Shown: positions 55,322-63,181, counted from the first letter of the stretch. The stretch is 64,000 bases of DNA from Bradyrhizobium sp. WSM1743 (GCF_000473065.1 NZ_AXAZ01000030.1:1-64000); one strand, 5' to 3'. Notes: generated by a model not told the origin, from the sequence alone. Translations and numbers: made by a program.

Positions 55322-56068
55322 TCAGACACCGAGGTAGGTGTGGAGCTTGTCCATGTTAGCGGCAAGCTCGGCGTTGGAAAATCCGTCAATGATCTTGCCG
55401 TGCTCGACCACATAATAGCGATCGGCGACGGTGGAGGCGAAGCGGAAGTTCTGCTCGACCAGGAGGATCGTGAAGCCCTCCTTCTTGAGCCGCGCAATGG
55501 TGTGACCGATCTGCTGGATGATCACGGGCGCAAGGCCCTCGGTCGGCTCGTCCAGCATCAGGAAGCTCGCGCCGGTGCGCAGGATGCGTGCGATCGCGAG
55601 CATCTGCTGCTCGCCGCCCGACAGCTTCGTGCCCTGGCTGTTCAGCCGCTCCTTCAGGTTCGGAAACAGGTCGAAGATCTGATCGAGCGGCAGTCCGCCC
55701 TCGCGAACGACCGGCGGCAGCATCAGATTCTCGCGGACGTCGAGGCTGGAGAATATCCCCCGCTCTTCCGGGCAGAAGGCGATGCCCATCCGCGCGATCT
55801 TGTCGGAGGTGGCGCGGATGATCTCCTGGTCGTTGAACTTCACCGAGCCGGAGCGCTTGCCGATGATGCCCATGATCGACTTCAGCGTGGTCGTCTTGCC
55901 GGCGCCGTTGCGCCCGAGCAAGGTGACGACCTCGCCCGCGTTCACGTCGAAGTTGATCCCGTGCAGGATGTGGGACTCGCCGTACCAGGCTTCGAGGTTG
56001 CGAACTTGAAGGATGTTGCCGCCGGACGCAGCCCTGGCCGGAGCCTCGGCAATCGCAGTGTCAGGCAT
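55322..56068 (-). CDS. livF: Branched-chain amino acid ABC ATPase LivF
   Basis: 248 residues. YGESHILHGINFDVNAGEVVTLLGRNGAGKTTTLKSIMG (Walker A), signature LSGGEQQMLAIARIL, Walker B FLMLDEPTEGLAPVI, and LLVEQNFRFAS. Its start overlaps the end of livG by 8 bases. Confidence 0.96.
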   Translation of the reverse strand: MPDTAIAEAPARAASGGNILQVRNLEAWYGESHILHGINFDVNAGEVVTLLGRNGAGKTTTLKSIMGIIGKRSGSVKFNDQEIIRATSDKIARMGIAFCPEERGIFSSLDVRENLMLPPVVREGGLPLDQIFDLFPNLKERLNSQGTKLSGGEQQMLAIARILRTGASFLMLDEPTEGLAPVIIQQIGHTIARLKKEGFTILLVEQNFRFASTVADRYYVVEHGKIIDGFSNAELAANMDKLHTYLGV

Positions 56069-56816
56069 GACCGGCTCCCAGATAGGCTTCCTTGACGCGT
56101 TCGTCCTTGGTGAGCTCGGAGTAATGGCCCTGCGCGAGCACCTGCCCGCGCGTCAGCACGGTGATGATGTCGGAGAGGTTAGCCACGACGCTCAAATTAT
56201 GCTCGACCATCAGGATGGTATATTTCGCGGAGATGCGCTTGATCAGCGCCGCGATCTTGTCGATGTCCTCGTGACCCATGCCGGCCATCGGCTCGTCCAG
56301 CAGCATCATCTCAGGGTCGAGCGCAAGCGTGGTTGCGATCTCGAGTGCACGCTTGCGCCCATAGGGCATCTCGACCGCAGGCGTACTGGCAAACTCGCTG
56401 AGGCCGACATCGTTGAGCAGCTCGCGCGCACGATCGTTGAAGCGGTTGAGCACGGATTTGGAGCGCCAGAAGTCGAACGAAGAGCCGTGCTGGCGCTGAA
56501 GCGCGACGCGGACGTTTTCCAGCGCGGTGAGATGCGGAAACACCGCCGAAATCTGGAACGAACGCACAAGACCCATGCGGGCCACATCCGCCGGCGCCAT
56601 CGCCGTGATGTCCTGCCCCTTGTACAGGATCTTTCCGGCAGACGGTTTGAGGAACTTGGTCAAGAGATTGAAGCAGGTCGTCTTGCCGGCCCCGTTCGGG
56701 CCGATCAACGCGTGAATGCTCCCACGGCGAACCTTGAGCGCAACGTCGCGGACGGCGAAGAAGCCCGCGAACTCCTTGGTCAAGCCTTCCGTTTCGAGAA
56801 TGAACTCATCGGCCAA
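56061..56816 (-). CDS. livG: Branched-chain amino acid ABC ATPase LivG
   Basis: 251 residues from a TTG at 56816, which has AGGGGGAAA before it and gives the normal LivG length; the frame runs on to 56945 without family resemblance. Walker A GPNGAGKTTCFNLLTKF, a degenerate signature VEMPYGRKRALEIATTL as usual for LivG, Walker B MMLLDEPMAGMG, and LMVEHNLSVV. First gene of the liv run. Confidence 0.95.
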   Translation of the reverse strand: MADEFILETEGLTKEFAGFFAVRDVALKVRRGSIHALIGPNGAGKTTCFNLLTKFLKPSAGKILYKGQDITAMAPADVARMGLVRSFQISAVFPHLTALENVRVALQRQHGSSFDFWRSKSVLNRFNDRARELLNDVGLSEFASTPAVEMPYGRKRALEIATTLALDPEMMLLDEPMAGMGHEDIDKIAALIKRISAKYTILMVEHNLSVVANLSDIITVLTRGQVLAQGHYSELTKDERVKEAYLGAGHA

Positions 56817-57126
56817 ACAGATTTCCCCCTGCCCGCGCGAGGCGCGTGGCTGTCCTTGTTGCTTCGGCTGTCCGGAGGACTTGGATCCCACCCGGAGCGC
56901 CGCCTCCGGGCGCGGAATATGCCGGAGGTGACGGGGGTTAGGCAAGGCGGAAAGCTGAGCAGATCAGGCCTCCGGCTGGGATACAAATGCTCCCTTAGTC
57001 GGAGACGTTTTGATGTCGTGCCTGCCCGGCCTCCCGGTTCGCAAAAGCACCGGCCATCAAGCCGTCGTTAACGGTCTTTCGTCCCGCGCGCCAGCCTTCA
57101 TCAATAATTTTCCCGCAAGCGGGATC
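56817..57126. other. Divergent intergenic region between livG and the PAS-like gene
   Basis: About 310 bases that must contain the liv promoter (minus strand) and that of the next gene (plus). I see no clear operator or hairpin beyond CCGCAAGCGGG at about 57113-57123. Confidence 0.4.
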
Positions 57127-57807
57127 ATGCGCGCGTCTTCACGTGCGGAGAATATTGCTTTGGATTTTGCAAGCGCCGCTCCCTCCGTCGTCAAGTCGAT
57201 CCGGCAACGCGATCTCCTGAACACGTGGCTGCGACTTTATGCGCGCCGGCAGATCGCGCCGGCGATCTGGGAGTATCAGCCTGCGCGGCTCGAGGAGGAG
57301 CTGTCGGATCTCATCTACTATACGGTGGAGTTTTCGACGCCGACGCCGCGCCTCATCATCCAGAGCGAAGGCACGCGAATCTCGCGTGCCTACGGACATA
57401 CCGGCAAGGGCGTTCCGCTCGATGACTATGTCGGACCGCGGCTCGCTCCATTCGTGATGCCGATCTATCATGAATGCGTGGCGCGCGGGCTGCCCGTCTA
57501 CAGCGTGGCCGACGTCGAGGACATCTACGGACGCATCGTCGCCTATGAACGGCTGCTGCTGCCCTTCCAGACCGACGGCAAGGTCTGTCACGTCATCGCC
57601 TCGGTCAAGACGTTCTGCGAGGACGGCGGCTTCGAGATCAAGAATCTGATGCGCGGAAATGACGCGCTGCCGCGTCCAAAGATGCATGCAGTGATCGATC
57701 GCGAGCTGTTTCATCGCGCCCCCGGCCGCATCGCGCCCGCCGAGGAGGTCGAGTTCTCCAACCAGCCGGGTCCCGGCATCACCACCGAGATCATCGAGCT
57801 GAACTAA
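57127..57807 (+). CDS. PAS-like domain protein
   Basis: 226 residues from ATG 57127 (MRASSRAENIALDFAS); a start at 57010 would add 39 residues with no family look. Central part SIRQRDLLNTWLRLYARRQIAPAIWEYQPARLEEELSDLIYYTVE and YERLLLPFQTDGKVCHVIASVKTFCEDGGFEI resemble the PAS_5 family of alphaproteobacterial single-domain sensors. No output domain, so it would act through a partner. Ligand unknown. Confidence 0.7.
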   Translation: MRASSRAENIALDFASAAPSVVKSIRQRDLLNTWLRLYARRQIAPAIWEYQPARLEEELSDLIYYTVEFSTPTPRLIIQSEGTRISRAYGHTGKGVPLDDYVGPRLAPFVMPIYHECVARGLPVYSVADVEDIYGRIVAYERLLLPFQTDGKVCHVIASVKTFCEDGGFEIKNLMRGNDALPRPKMHAVIDRELFHRAPGRIAPAEEVEFSNQPGPGITTEIIELN

Positions 57808-57852
57808 GACGGAATCGCATTAGGTTGAAGCGATTGCCGCGGGCTTGCTCAT

Positions 57853-57968
57853 CTCTCCCGCTTGCGGGAGAGGTCGGCGCGAAGCGCCGGGTGATGGCTC
57901 TCTCCACTCGGGGATTGTCCCATCGCGGAAACACCCTCTCCCCAACCCTCTCCCGCAAGCGGGAGAGG
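57853..57968. repeat. Palindromic intergenic repeat, family F
   Basis: Both ends are themselves palindromes: CTCTCCCGCTTGCGGGAGAG (57853-57872) and CTCTCCCGCAAGCGGGAGAG (57949-57968), with GGTCGGCGCGAAGCGCCGGG and CCCTCTCCCC inside. This CCCGCTTGCGGGAGAGG element is very common in Bradyrhizobium and relatives. Confidence 0.85.
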
Positions 57969-58022
57969 GAGCCCACCTTCGCCTTTGCGGCTATCGAGCC
58001 TCATCTCATCATGCTTTGGCAG

Positions 58023-58382
58023 TCAGCGCGATTTGGCGCCGACTTCCTTGGCATAGATGTCCAGCTTGAAGCCGACCAGTAGCTTGCTGCCGATTTCCAG
58101 CACCGGTCGCTTGATCATCGATGGTTGCGCTAGCATCAATGCCAACGCCTTCTTCTCGGTGAGGCCTTCCTTGTCGGAGTCGGGGAGCTTCTTGAAGGTC
58201 GTCCCGGCGCGATTGAGCAGCGTCTCCCAGCCGACCTTGTCGCTCCACTGCTTGAGCTTGTCCTTCTCGACACCTGCGGCCTTGTAGTCGTGAAACTCGT
58301 AAGCCACGCCGTGGGCATCGAGCCAGGCGCGGGCCTTCTTCATGGTGTCGCAGTTCTTGATGCCGTAGATGATGTTGGGCAA
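58023..58382 (-). CDS. ArsC/Spx-family reductase (YffB type)
   Basis: 119 residues from a TTG at 58382 (MPNIIYGIKNCDTMKKARAW) preceded by GAGGAACG. The thioredoxin-like CxxT-type motif NCDTMKKA with a single Cys, then WETLLNRAGTTFKKLPDSDKEGLTEKKALALMLAQPSMIKRPVLE, match the YffB-type ArsC relatives. These are probably glutathione-dependent thiol reductases; no ars genes lie near, so arsenate is doubtful. Confidence 0.9.
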   Translation of the reverse strand: MPNIIYGIKNCDTMKKARAWLDAHGVAYEFHDYKAAGVEKDKLKQWSDKVGWETLLNRAGTTFKKLPDSDKEGLTEKKALALMLAQPSMIKRPVLEIGSKLLVGFKLDIYAKEVGAKSR

Positions 58383-58488
58383 GACGTTCCTCGCGCATGG
58401 CCTATCGTGACGTACGTGGCGTTGTACGAAACTCCGGTTCGCGCGACAATATTGCGGACGACGCCAACTCTCTCCGAACGGACATCCC

Positions 58489-58860
58489 ATGCACGTCACC
58501 CACGATCCCGCAGCTGCCGCCTCGCCGACGATCGACTTCAACAGCTTCCTCGCGGTCGATGTCCGTGTCGGCACCATCGTCGACGCCAAACCGTTTCCGG
58601 AGGCGCGCAAGCCGGCCTGGCGGCTGTGGATCGATTTCGGTCCCGCCATTGGCGTGCGCAAGAGCTCGGCCCAGATCACTGAAAACCACCCACTCGATAC
58701 TCTCGTGGGGCAACAGGTCGCGGCCGTCGTCAATTTCCCGCCACGCCAGATCGGCCCAGTCGTCTCCGAGGTGCTGACGCTCGGCTTCCCCGATGCGAAC
58801 GGCAAGGTCGTGCTGGTGCAGCCAAGCAAGTCCGTGCCGAACGGCGGACGGCTGTTCTAG
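58489..58860 (+). CDS. csaA: CsaA-type tRNA-binding protein
   Basis: 123 residues with the OB-fold tRNA-binding domain: FNSFLAVDVRVGTIVDAKPFPEARKPAWRLWIDFG, SSAQITENH, VNFPPRQIGPVVSEVLTLGF. CsaA proteins bind tRNA and were described as chaperone-like in Bacillus. Divergent from the ArsC-type gene with a 106-base gap. Confidence 0.95.
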   Translation: MHVTHDPAAAASPTIDFNSFLAVDVRVGTIVDAKPFPEARKPAWRLWIDFGPAIGVRKSSAQITENHPLDTLVGQQVAAVVNFPPRQIGPVVSEVLTLGFPDANGKVVLVQPSKSVPNGGRLF

Positions 58861-58972
58861 CGGCACACGAGCCAAGAGCCGCCCCGCCGCGGTTGGCAGG
58901 GCGCGTCAGCCACTGCCTCCCGGTCCGGCGCCAGCAGGTCTTGACTTGGCCATCGCTCACCTGCTAAAAATG

Positions 58973-59052
58973 ACTGATCGATCGTTTTTTATTGGTTTCG
59001 CCGAAAACTGGACCTGTCTCCGACAGACCTCCAAAGCGATCGATCCGTCAGT
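58973..59052. promoter_or_regulatory. Two inverted operator-like sites upstream of a TetR gene
   Basis: ACTGATCGATCG (58973-58984) on the plus strand and, inverted, CGATCGATCCGTCAGT (59037-59052), whose reverse reads ACTGACGGATCGATCG. The second ends 18 bases before the TetR ATG. Probably two binding sites for the regulator encoded next. Confidence 0.5.
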
Positions 59053-59070
59053 TATTTATGGACCGAGCCG

Positions 59071-59703
59071 ATGCCCAAGATCAGCGACAAGAAGCGCGAG
59101 GGCCGGCGGCAGCAGATCCTCGAAGGGGCCCTCGCCTGCTTTGCCGAGAACGGTTTTCACCAGACCGGCATGGCCGATATCGTCAAGCGGTCGGGCTTAA
59201 GCCACGGCGCGGTCTATCTCTATTTCCAGAGCAAGGACGATCTGATCGAAGCGCTCGCGGACGACCGGCATCGCCGCGAAGCCGTGCTCAACTCGGTGGC
59301 GCAAGCATCGGGCGATCCGATCGAAGGTCTGCACGCGCTGGTCCGCGTTTACGCGCAATGGCTCACCGATCCCGCCGGCGAAGCCCGCCGCCGTGTCGGC
59401 ATCCACGGCTGGGCCGAAGCGCTGCGCAACCGCCGCGTCCGCAGCAGCGTCGTCGAAGGCATCGACATGCCGCGCGCGCTGATCGTGGCGCTGGTCGAGC
59501 GCGGCCAGCATGACGGGCTCATCAAGCGCGACCTCGGCGCCGAGGCGATCGCGCGTGTGCTGATCGCGATCTTTCAAGGCTTTGTGCTGCAACAATGCTG
59601 GGGCGAGGATTTTGACGTCGACGCCTGCATGGCGGCCGTCGATGCCGTGATCGACGGCCTGCGCACGACCAAGCCGGACGTCAAGCGACGGACCAGGACA
59701 TGA
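59071..59703 (+). CDS. TetR-family regulator
   Basis: 210 residues. Helix-turn-helix in KREGRRQQILEGALACFAENGFHQTGMADIVKRSGLSHGAVYLYFQSKDDLIEAL (about residues 5-60). Its C-terminal half resembles BetI/AcrR-type ligand domains. 3 bases before a TauE/SafE exporter gene, so it likely controls export of an organic or sulfur anion. Confidence 0.92.
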   Translation: MPKISDKKREGRRQQILEGALACFAENGFHQTGMADIVKRSGLSHGAVYLYFQSKDDLIEALADDRHRREAVLNSVAQASGDPIEGLHALVRVYAQWLTDPAGEARRRVGIHGWAEALRNRRVRSSVVEGIDMPRALIVALVERGQHDGLIKRDLGAEAIARVLIAIFQGFVLQQCWGEDFDVDACMAAVDAVIDGLRTTKPDVKRRTRT

Positions 59704-59706
59704 ACG

Positions 59707-60489
59707 ATGACCTGGATATATGAACTCCTCGCCGGCGCCGGCGTCGGCCTGGTCGCAGGATTGGCATCGGGCTTCTCGGGCACGAGCCCCGGCGGCGGCC
59801 TCGTCATCTTCTCCGTGCTGTTGCTCGGTGCCGAGCAGCACGTCGCCCAGGGCACGTCGCTGATCGCGCAGATCCCTCCGACCGGCCTCGCCGGCGCGCG
59901 CCGCTACTGGCAGAGCGGCAATCGTAGTCCCTTGCCGTGGATCGTCTGGATCGGCGTCGGATTTCTCATCGGTGGCGCGGGCGGTGGCTATGCCGCGGCG
60001 GCGGTCTCCGACACAGCGCTGCAATGGACCTACGTCGTCTATCTCGTCGCACTGATCGCAATGCTGGCTCTGCGCAGCGACCGCAAGGATGGCGGCAGCC
60101 AGGCAAGCGCTTCAGCTGAATTGCCCTGGCAACCCCTGCTCCTCATCGGCACGCTGGCCGGCTTCTCCTCCGGCTTCATGGGCATCGGCGGTGGCCTCGC
60201 GATCACCGTTGGCCTCGCCGCGGGCCTGCGCGTCCCGCAACATCAGGCGCAGCTGGTCGCCCTCGTCTTCTCGCTCATCCCAACCAACATTCCAGCCGCC
60301 TCGGTCTACTGGAGCAAGGGGCTCATGGTCGGCTGGCCGGCCATCATAGGCATTTTGGCCGGGCTCTGGATCGGGACCGATCTCGGCGCACGCATGGCCA
60401 ATGGCGTCAGCAAATCAGTGCTGCGCCGAGCCATGGTCGCCCTCGTCTCCCTAATGGCGCTCTACATGACCCACAAGGCGCTGAGCTGA
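59707..60489 (+). CDS. TauE/SafE-family membrane exporter
   Basis: 260 residues, about eight helices, with LVAGLASGFSGTSPGGGLVIFSVLLLGAEQHVAQGTSLIAQIPPTGLAGARRYW and, in the second half, [51 protein letters not shown]; the two GFxxGxxGxGGG segments are the family's internal repeat. Paired with the TetR gene before it. Ends 1 base from the convergent GST gene. A different subtype from the TauE protein at 30474-31199. Confidence 0.9.
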   Translation: MTWIYELLAGAGVGLVAGLASGFSGTSPGGGLVIFSVLLLGAEQHVAQGTSLIAQIPPTGLAGARRYWQSGNRSPLPWIVWIGVGFLIGGAGGGYAAAAVSDTALQWTYVVYLVALIAMLALRSDRKDGGSQASASAELPWQPLLLIGTLAGFSSGFMGIGGGLAITVGLAAGLRVPQHQAQLVALVFSLIPTNIPAASVYWSKGLMVGWPAIIGILAGLWIGTDLGARMANGVSKSVLRRAMVALVSLMALYMTHKALS

Positions 60490-60490
60490 T

Positions 60491-61195
60491 TTACGGCCGC
60501 TTCGGAATGTTCAGCCCGCGCTGGACCGCCGGACGCGCCAGCCCGCGTTCAAGCCAGCCGCCGACCGCCTTGAACTGACTGAACTCCACGAGATCGCCGG
60601 CGCCATAGAAGCCGATGAGATTGCGCACCCAGCCCAGCATCGAGATGTCGGCGATGGTGTAGTCGTCATCCATGAACCATTGCCGGCTGGCCAGATGCGT
60701 CTCCATCACGCCCAGCAATCGCCTTGACTCGTTGACGTAGCGCTCCAGCGACCGCTTGTCCTCAAAATCCTTGCCGGCGAATTTGTGGAAGAAGCCGACC
60801 TGGCCGAACATCGGCCCGATGCCGCCCATCTGGAAATGCAGCCACTGGAGTGCCTGGTAGCGGCGCGAAGCATCCCGCGGCAGCAGCTTGCCGGTCTTCT
60901 CTGCGAGATACTGCAGGATCGCTCCGGATTCGAACAGCGGCAGCGGCCTGCCGCCGGGACCGTTAGGATCGAGGATCGCCGGGATCTTGCCGTTCGGATT
61001 GAGCGAGAGAAATTCGGGTGTCGTCTGATCGTCCTTGCCGAAATCAACGAGGTGAACTTCGTAAGGAAGCCCGATCTCCTCCAGCATGATCGAAACCTTG
61101 ACGCCGTTTGGCGTCGGCAAGGAATAGAGCTGAAGCAATTCGGGATGTTTGGCTGGCCAACGCTTGGTGATGGGAAAGGCGGATAGATCGGGCAT
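60491..61195 (-). CDS. Glutathione S-transferase, Ure2p/YghU-like
   Basis: 234 residues from MPDLSAFPITKRWPAKHPEL (an ATG 6 bases further up is possible). LLQLYSLPTPNGVKVSIMLEEIGLPYEVHLVDFGKDDQTTPEFLSLNPNGKIPAILDP is the thioredoxin-fold half with the TPNG and NPNGKIPA glutathione-site pattern of YghU-like GSTs, GPMFGQVGFFHKF and DDDYTIADISMLGW the helical half. Typically disulfide-bond reductases acting on GSSG or organic hydroperoxides. Confidence 0.93.
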   Translation of the reverse strand: MPDLSAFPITKRWPAKHPELLQLYSLPTPNGVKVSIMLEEIGLPYEVHLVDFGKDDQTTPEFLSLNPNGKIPAILDPNGPGGRPLPLFESGAILQYLAEKTGKLLPRDASRRYQALQWLHFQMGGIGPMFGQVGFFHKFAGKDFEDKRSLERYVNESRRLLGVMETHLASRQWFMDDDYTIADISMLGWVRNLIGFYGAGDLVEFSQFKAVGGWLERGLARPAVQRGLNIPKRP

Positions 61196-61295
61196 CGGCA
61201 CTCCGGCTGCATTCGCGAGATGCCGCCTAATCTAGGCGAGCCGGCGAACGGCGCAAGGTCAACACTCAGCCGGGAATGTCGCGCAAGACGGCTGG

Positions 61296-61445
61296 CTACC
61301 GCGGCAACGCCGCGGCGGCGGCCGCGATCGGAGTCCTGGTTTCATGTTGCAGACGAGACTCGATGAACCAGCGACCTGTGATCAGCAGCACGGCCGTAAA
61401 GGAAATCGCAAGCATCGCAGTCGCCCATTGGCGAACATCGTACAT
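61296..61445 (-). CDS. Small membrane protein
   Basis: A 49-residue frame below the usual ORF cut-off: MYDVRQWATAMLAISFTAVL then LITGRWFIESRLQHETRTP and an Ala-rich end. One hydrophobic helix (about residues 8-22) with a basic, then polar C-terminal side. No strong ribosome site; weak GGGAC before the ATG. Predicted from amino acid pattern only. Confidence 0.4.
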   Translation of the reverse strand: MYDVRQWATAMLAISFTAVLLITGRWFIESRLQHETRTPIAAAAAALPR

Positions 61446-61596
61446 GATCTTTTGTCCCACAGCAGCCTTGGCCTAAACGTCGGCTTCCACACCATGTTCC
61501 GATTTTGCAGGAAATTATGCCGATTTTTCCCGTCGCTTCGGACAAGGCGATACGTACTTCATAGGGACCATTGGCCGTGCTGCGCGTTGTCGCTGC

Positions 61597-61809
61597 ATGA
61601 ACGTCGAGAAGCGCGCCCTGCTCGATCACGCTGAACGCTGTCGCTGCGTCGCGAACGAGCTCGATCATGGCGAAGCCGCGCAGCGGTTGCGAGCGATGGC
61701 CGACGAGTATGAAGCGAGAGCGACAAGGCTGGAAGACGAAGGCGTCTCCTCGACTCCGGGTCGCATTAGTCGCTGCCAGCTCGAAGGCACAGGCGATCGG
61801 GAGGGCTGA
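61597..61809 (+). CDS. Small conserved-looking cytoplasmic protein
   Basis: 70 residues, MNVEKRALLDHAERCRCVANELDHGEAAQRLRAMADEYEARATRLEDE. The pattern of an N-terminal helix with an ECR-like motif (AERCRCVANELDHGEAAQRLRAMADEY) is repeated in many Bradyrhizobium small proteins of 60-80 residues. All helical. Function unknown. Ends 7 bases from the convergent DUF429 gene. Confidence 0.65.
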   Translation: MNVEKRALLDHAERCRCVANELDHGEAAQRLRAMADEYEARATRLEDEGVSSTPGRISRCQLEGTGDREG

Positions 61810-61815
61810 TCGGCC

Positions 61816-62529
61816 TCAAAAATTGATCTCCATTCGCAATCCGCGCGGATCGATCTCCTCGCCGCCGACACGCTGCGTGCTGTCGCGTGCCGCAATCGCA
61901 CAGGCGCAGGCATCAATGAGATCATCGCGGCCGATGCCCGTGCCGTGACGCTGCGTCAACCATTTCGGCAGACGCGTGAAACCGCGCTGCTCCAGCAGCG
62001 CAATGCGCTGCTGGAGACCGTGCGCCGACGTCTTCCTTGCGAGACGGACCCGCCCTGCGAGATTCCAGAAGATCAACTCCGGATGCGCTTCGCCGATCAC
62101 CGCCTGCCGCATTGGCGTCATGACGTCGTCGACCTCTCTCATCTTGCCCCTGATATTCCAGAGCTGCGCCGAGACACCCCTGCCCTTGCCTTCGTGCTCC
62201 CAGTAATGGCGATTGGCCGCAGCCATGTCGGAAAACGTCCAGAGATCGCGGCGTGCACCGAGAAACACGGCGGGGCCGATCAGGTCGCGCGCACGCAGAT
62301 CGCAAGCGCGATAGCCGCTCGGATCCAGTCCGATCGGCATGTCGATCATCGCGCGTGCGTGCGGGATTGCGAGCAGGCGCATCAAGCCCGGCGAATAGTC
62401 GAAGCCGTGATCGCCGCGCTCGTCGATCCAGGCCGCGACCCAGCCGAAGCGAAATCCGTCGAGACCGAGATAGTTTGGCACGTCGTTCGTCTGTCCCTTT
62501 GCGATTTTCACACGCGCCTCGCTTGACAT
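61816..62529 (-). CDS. DUF429 protein (predicted RNase H-like nuclease)
   Basis: 237 residues from MSSEARVKIAKGQTNDVPNY (ATG 62529); the frame runs on but loses family resemblance. YLGLDGFRFGWVAAWID and MIDMPIGL are the DUF429 motifs with conserved Asp residues, VIGEAHPELIFW and HGTGIGRDDLIDACACAIAARD complete it. The fold is RNase H-like, so a nuclease is predicted; activity is untested. Its start codon overlaps a divergent promoter for a candidate small RNA. Confidence 0.9.
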   Translation of the reverse strand: MSSEARVKIAKGQTNDVPNYLGLDGFRFGWVAAWIDERGDHGFDYSPGLMRLLAIPHARAMIDMPIGLDPSGYRACDLRARDLIGPAVFLGARRDLWTFSDMAAANRHYWEHEGKGRGVSAQLWNIRGKMREVDDVMTPMRQAVIGEAHPELIFWNLAGRVRLARKTSAHGLQQRIALLEQRGFTRLPKWLTQRHGTGIGRDDLIDACACAIAARDSTQRVGGEEIDPRGLRMEINF

Positions 62530-62551
62530 CCGCAAGTTGCGGGCGTATGTC
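62523..62551 (+). promoter_or_regulatory. Sigma-70 type promoter for a candidate small RNA
   Basis: TTGACA (62523-62528), 17 bases, TATGTC (62546-62551). A consensus -35 with ideal spacing and a partial -10, reading away from DUF429 toward a terminator about 200 bases downstream with no convincing gene between. Confidence 0.5.
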
Positions 62552-62557
62552 CCGCGC

Positions 62558-62754
62558 CCTCGCGAACACGTCCGTCCGCTAAAACGATGAACCGAATGAT
62601 GAAGCACCGCTACGAAAGATTTGCGCATCTGTCGAATGGCCTTCGGCCAGTCGATGGCGCATGCCCGGCTCATGGGAGCGATCTTGCCTGACCGCAAGAT
62701 CGACAGTCCGCTTCTCACGGACCCTCCCGAGCCTGCCGCTCCGGAGGGTTTTTT
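62558..62754 (+). ncRNA. Candidate small RNA (about 197 bases)
   Basis: Between the promoter above and a strong terminator. Predicted structure: a hairpin centred on TGGCC-TTC-GGCCA within GCGC (62623-62626) and GCGC (62657-62660); CGATCTTGC (62679-62687) with GCAAGATCG (62694-62702), 9 perfect pairs; then the terminator ACCCTCC/GGAGGGT. A 34-codon frame from 62588 is present but not convincing. Identity unknown; it may be an independent regulator or belong with the Y RNA locus that follows. Confidence 0.5.
62721..62754 (+). terminator. Intrinsic terminator of the candidate small RNA
   Basis: ACCCTCC (62721-62727) pairs with GGAGGGT (62743-62749), extended inside by GAG/CTC after one C-C mismatch, followed by TTTTTT (62749-62754). 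A textbook Rho-independent terminator on the plus strand. Confidence 0.85.
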
Positions 62755-63029
62755 GTTGCCCGCCGCGCGGCCCATTCGAACATCCCGGCAATGGCCGGAA
62801 CGGGAGACCCGGATCCCGGGGCTCGCGCTGGAGAGGCGCGTGCCCAAGTGCGCGGGGCCTGCCGGAGGGAACGAGGCGATGAGCCGGACACCGATGGCAG
62901 AGCGAACCCGAATGGTTCGCAAGGTGCGGCGCGTCGACAGCGCCGCGATAGAATTTTCTTGAAGTTGATTTGCCGCGATGATCGCGGCTAACCGACGCTG
63001 GTTAGCGACCGATGCACAAACATCGGCCT
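62755..63029 (+). other. Leader region of the Y RNA array with three clustered hairpins
   Basis: No recognised gene. Just before the first RNA unit there are GCCGCGAT/ATCGCGGC (62972-62988), GCTAACC/GGTTAGC (62987-62993 with 63000-63006) and CCGATG/CATCGG (63009-63014 with 63021-63026). The first two share two bases, so they may be alternatives. I found no clear sigma-54 site, which drives the rtc-rsr locus in Salmonella, nor a clear sigma-70 site. Confidence 0.45.
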
Positions 63030-63173
63030 GGCGGTGGTGAAGATGTCTGTTACTTCGGATAGAGCGCCGTCCTGGCTTGCAGAACGGAGGTCGCGGGTTC
63101 GTCTCCCGCCGGCTGAAATGCCGTAGCTCAGTTTGCCTGACACGGGCAGCAACAGCATCGATCGTTCCCCGCC
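63030..63173 (+). ncRNA. Y RNA-like unit 1 (YrlA type, tRNA-like core opened in the D loop)
   Basis: Outer stem GGCGG (63030-63034) with CCGCC (63169-63173). Conserved outer blocks TGGTGAAGA and CTGTTACTTCG on the 5' side, ACAG..TCG and GTTCC on the 3' side, shared with units 2 and 3. The core reads as a permuted tRNA: GAGC (63062-63065), anticodon-like arm CCGT/ACGG (63067-63087), AGGTC, T arm GCGGG-TTCGTCT-CCCGC (63093-63109), acceptor CGGC/GCCG capped by TGAAAT (63110-63123), TA, GCTC (63126-63129), which would pair back with GAGC. The outer helices thus leave from the D loop. Confidence 0.8.
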
Positions 63174-63181
63174 AACCCAAT

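Noticed and set aside
58023-58829. A 268-codon form of the ArsC-type gene
   Set aside because: The extra N-terminal part is the antisense of csaA; the TTG start with GAGGAACG gives the normal 119-residue family length.
62621-62962. A 113-codon plus-strand frame before the Y RNA array
   Set aside because: It runs through a strong terminator and reads as low-quality Arg/Pro-rich sequence. A short inner start at about 62879 has a fair ribosome site but only 27 codons.
62980-63030. Sigma-54 promoter for the Y RNA-rsr locus
   Set aside because: I looked for a TGGCAC-N5-TTGCA element; the nearest GG and GC pairs are at wrong spacing.
61816-63180. DUF429 frame extended by about 217 codons upstream
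   Set aside because: The extension crosses the terminator and the first RNA unit and has no family resemblance. The start at 62529 gives the usual length.
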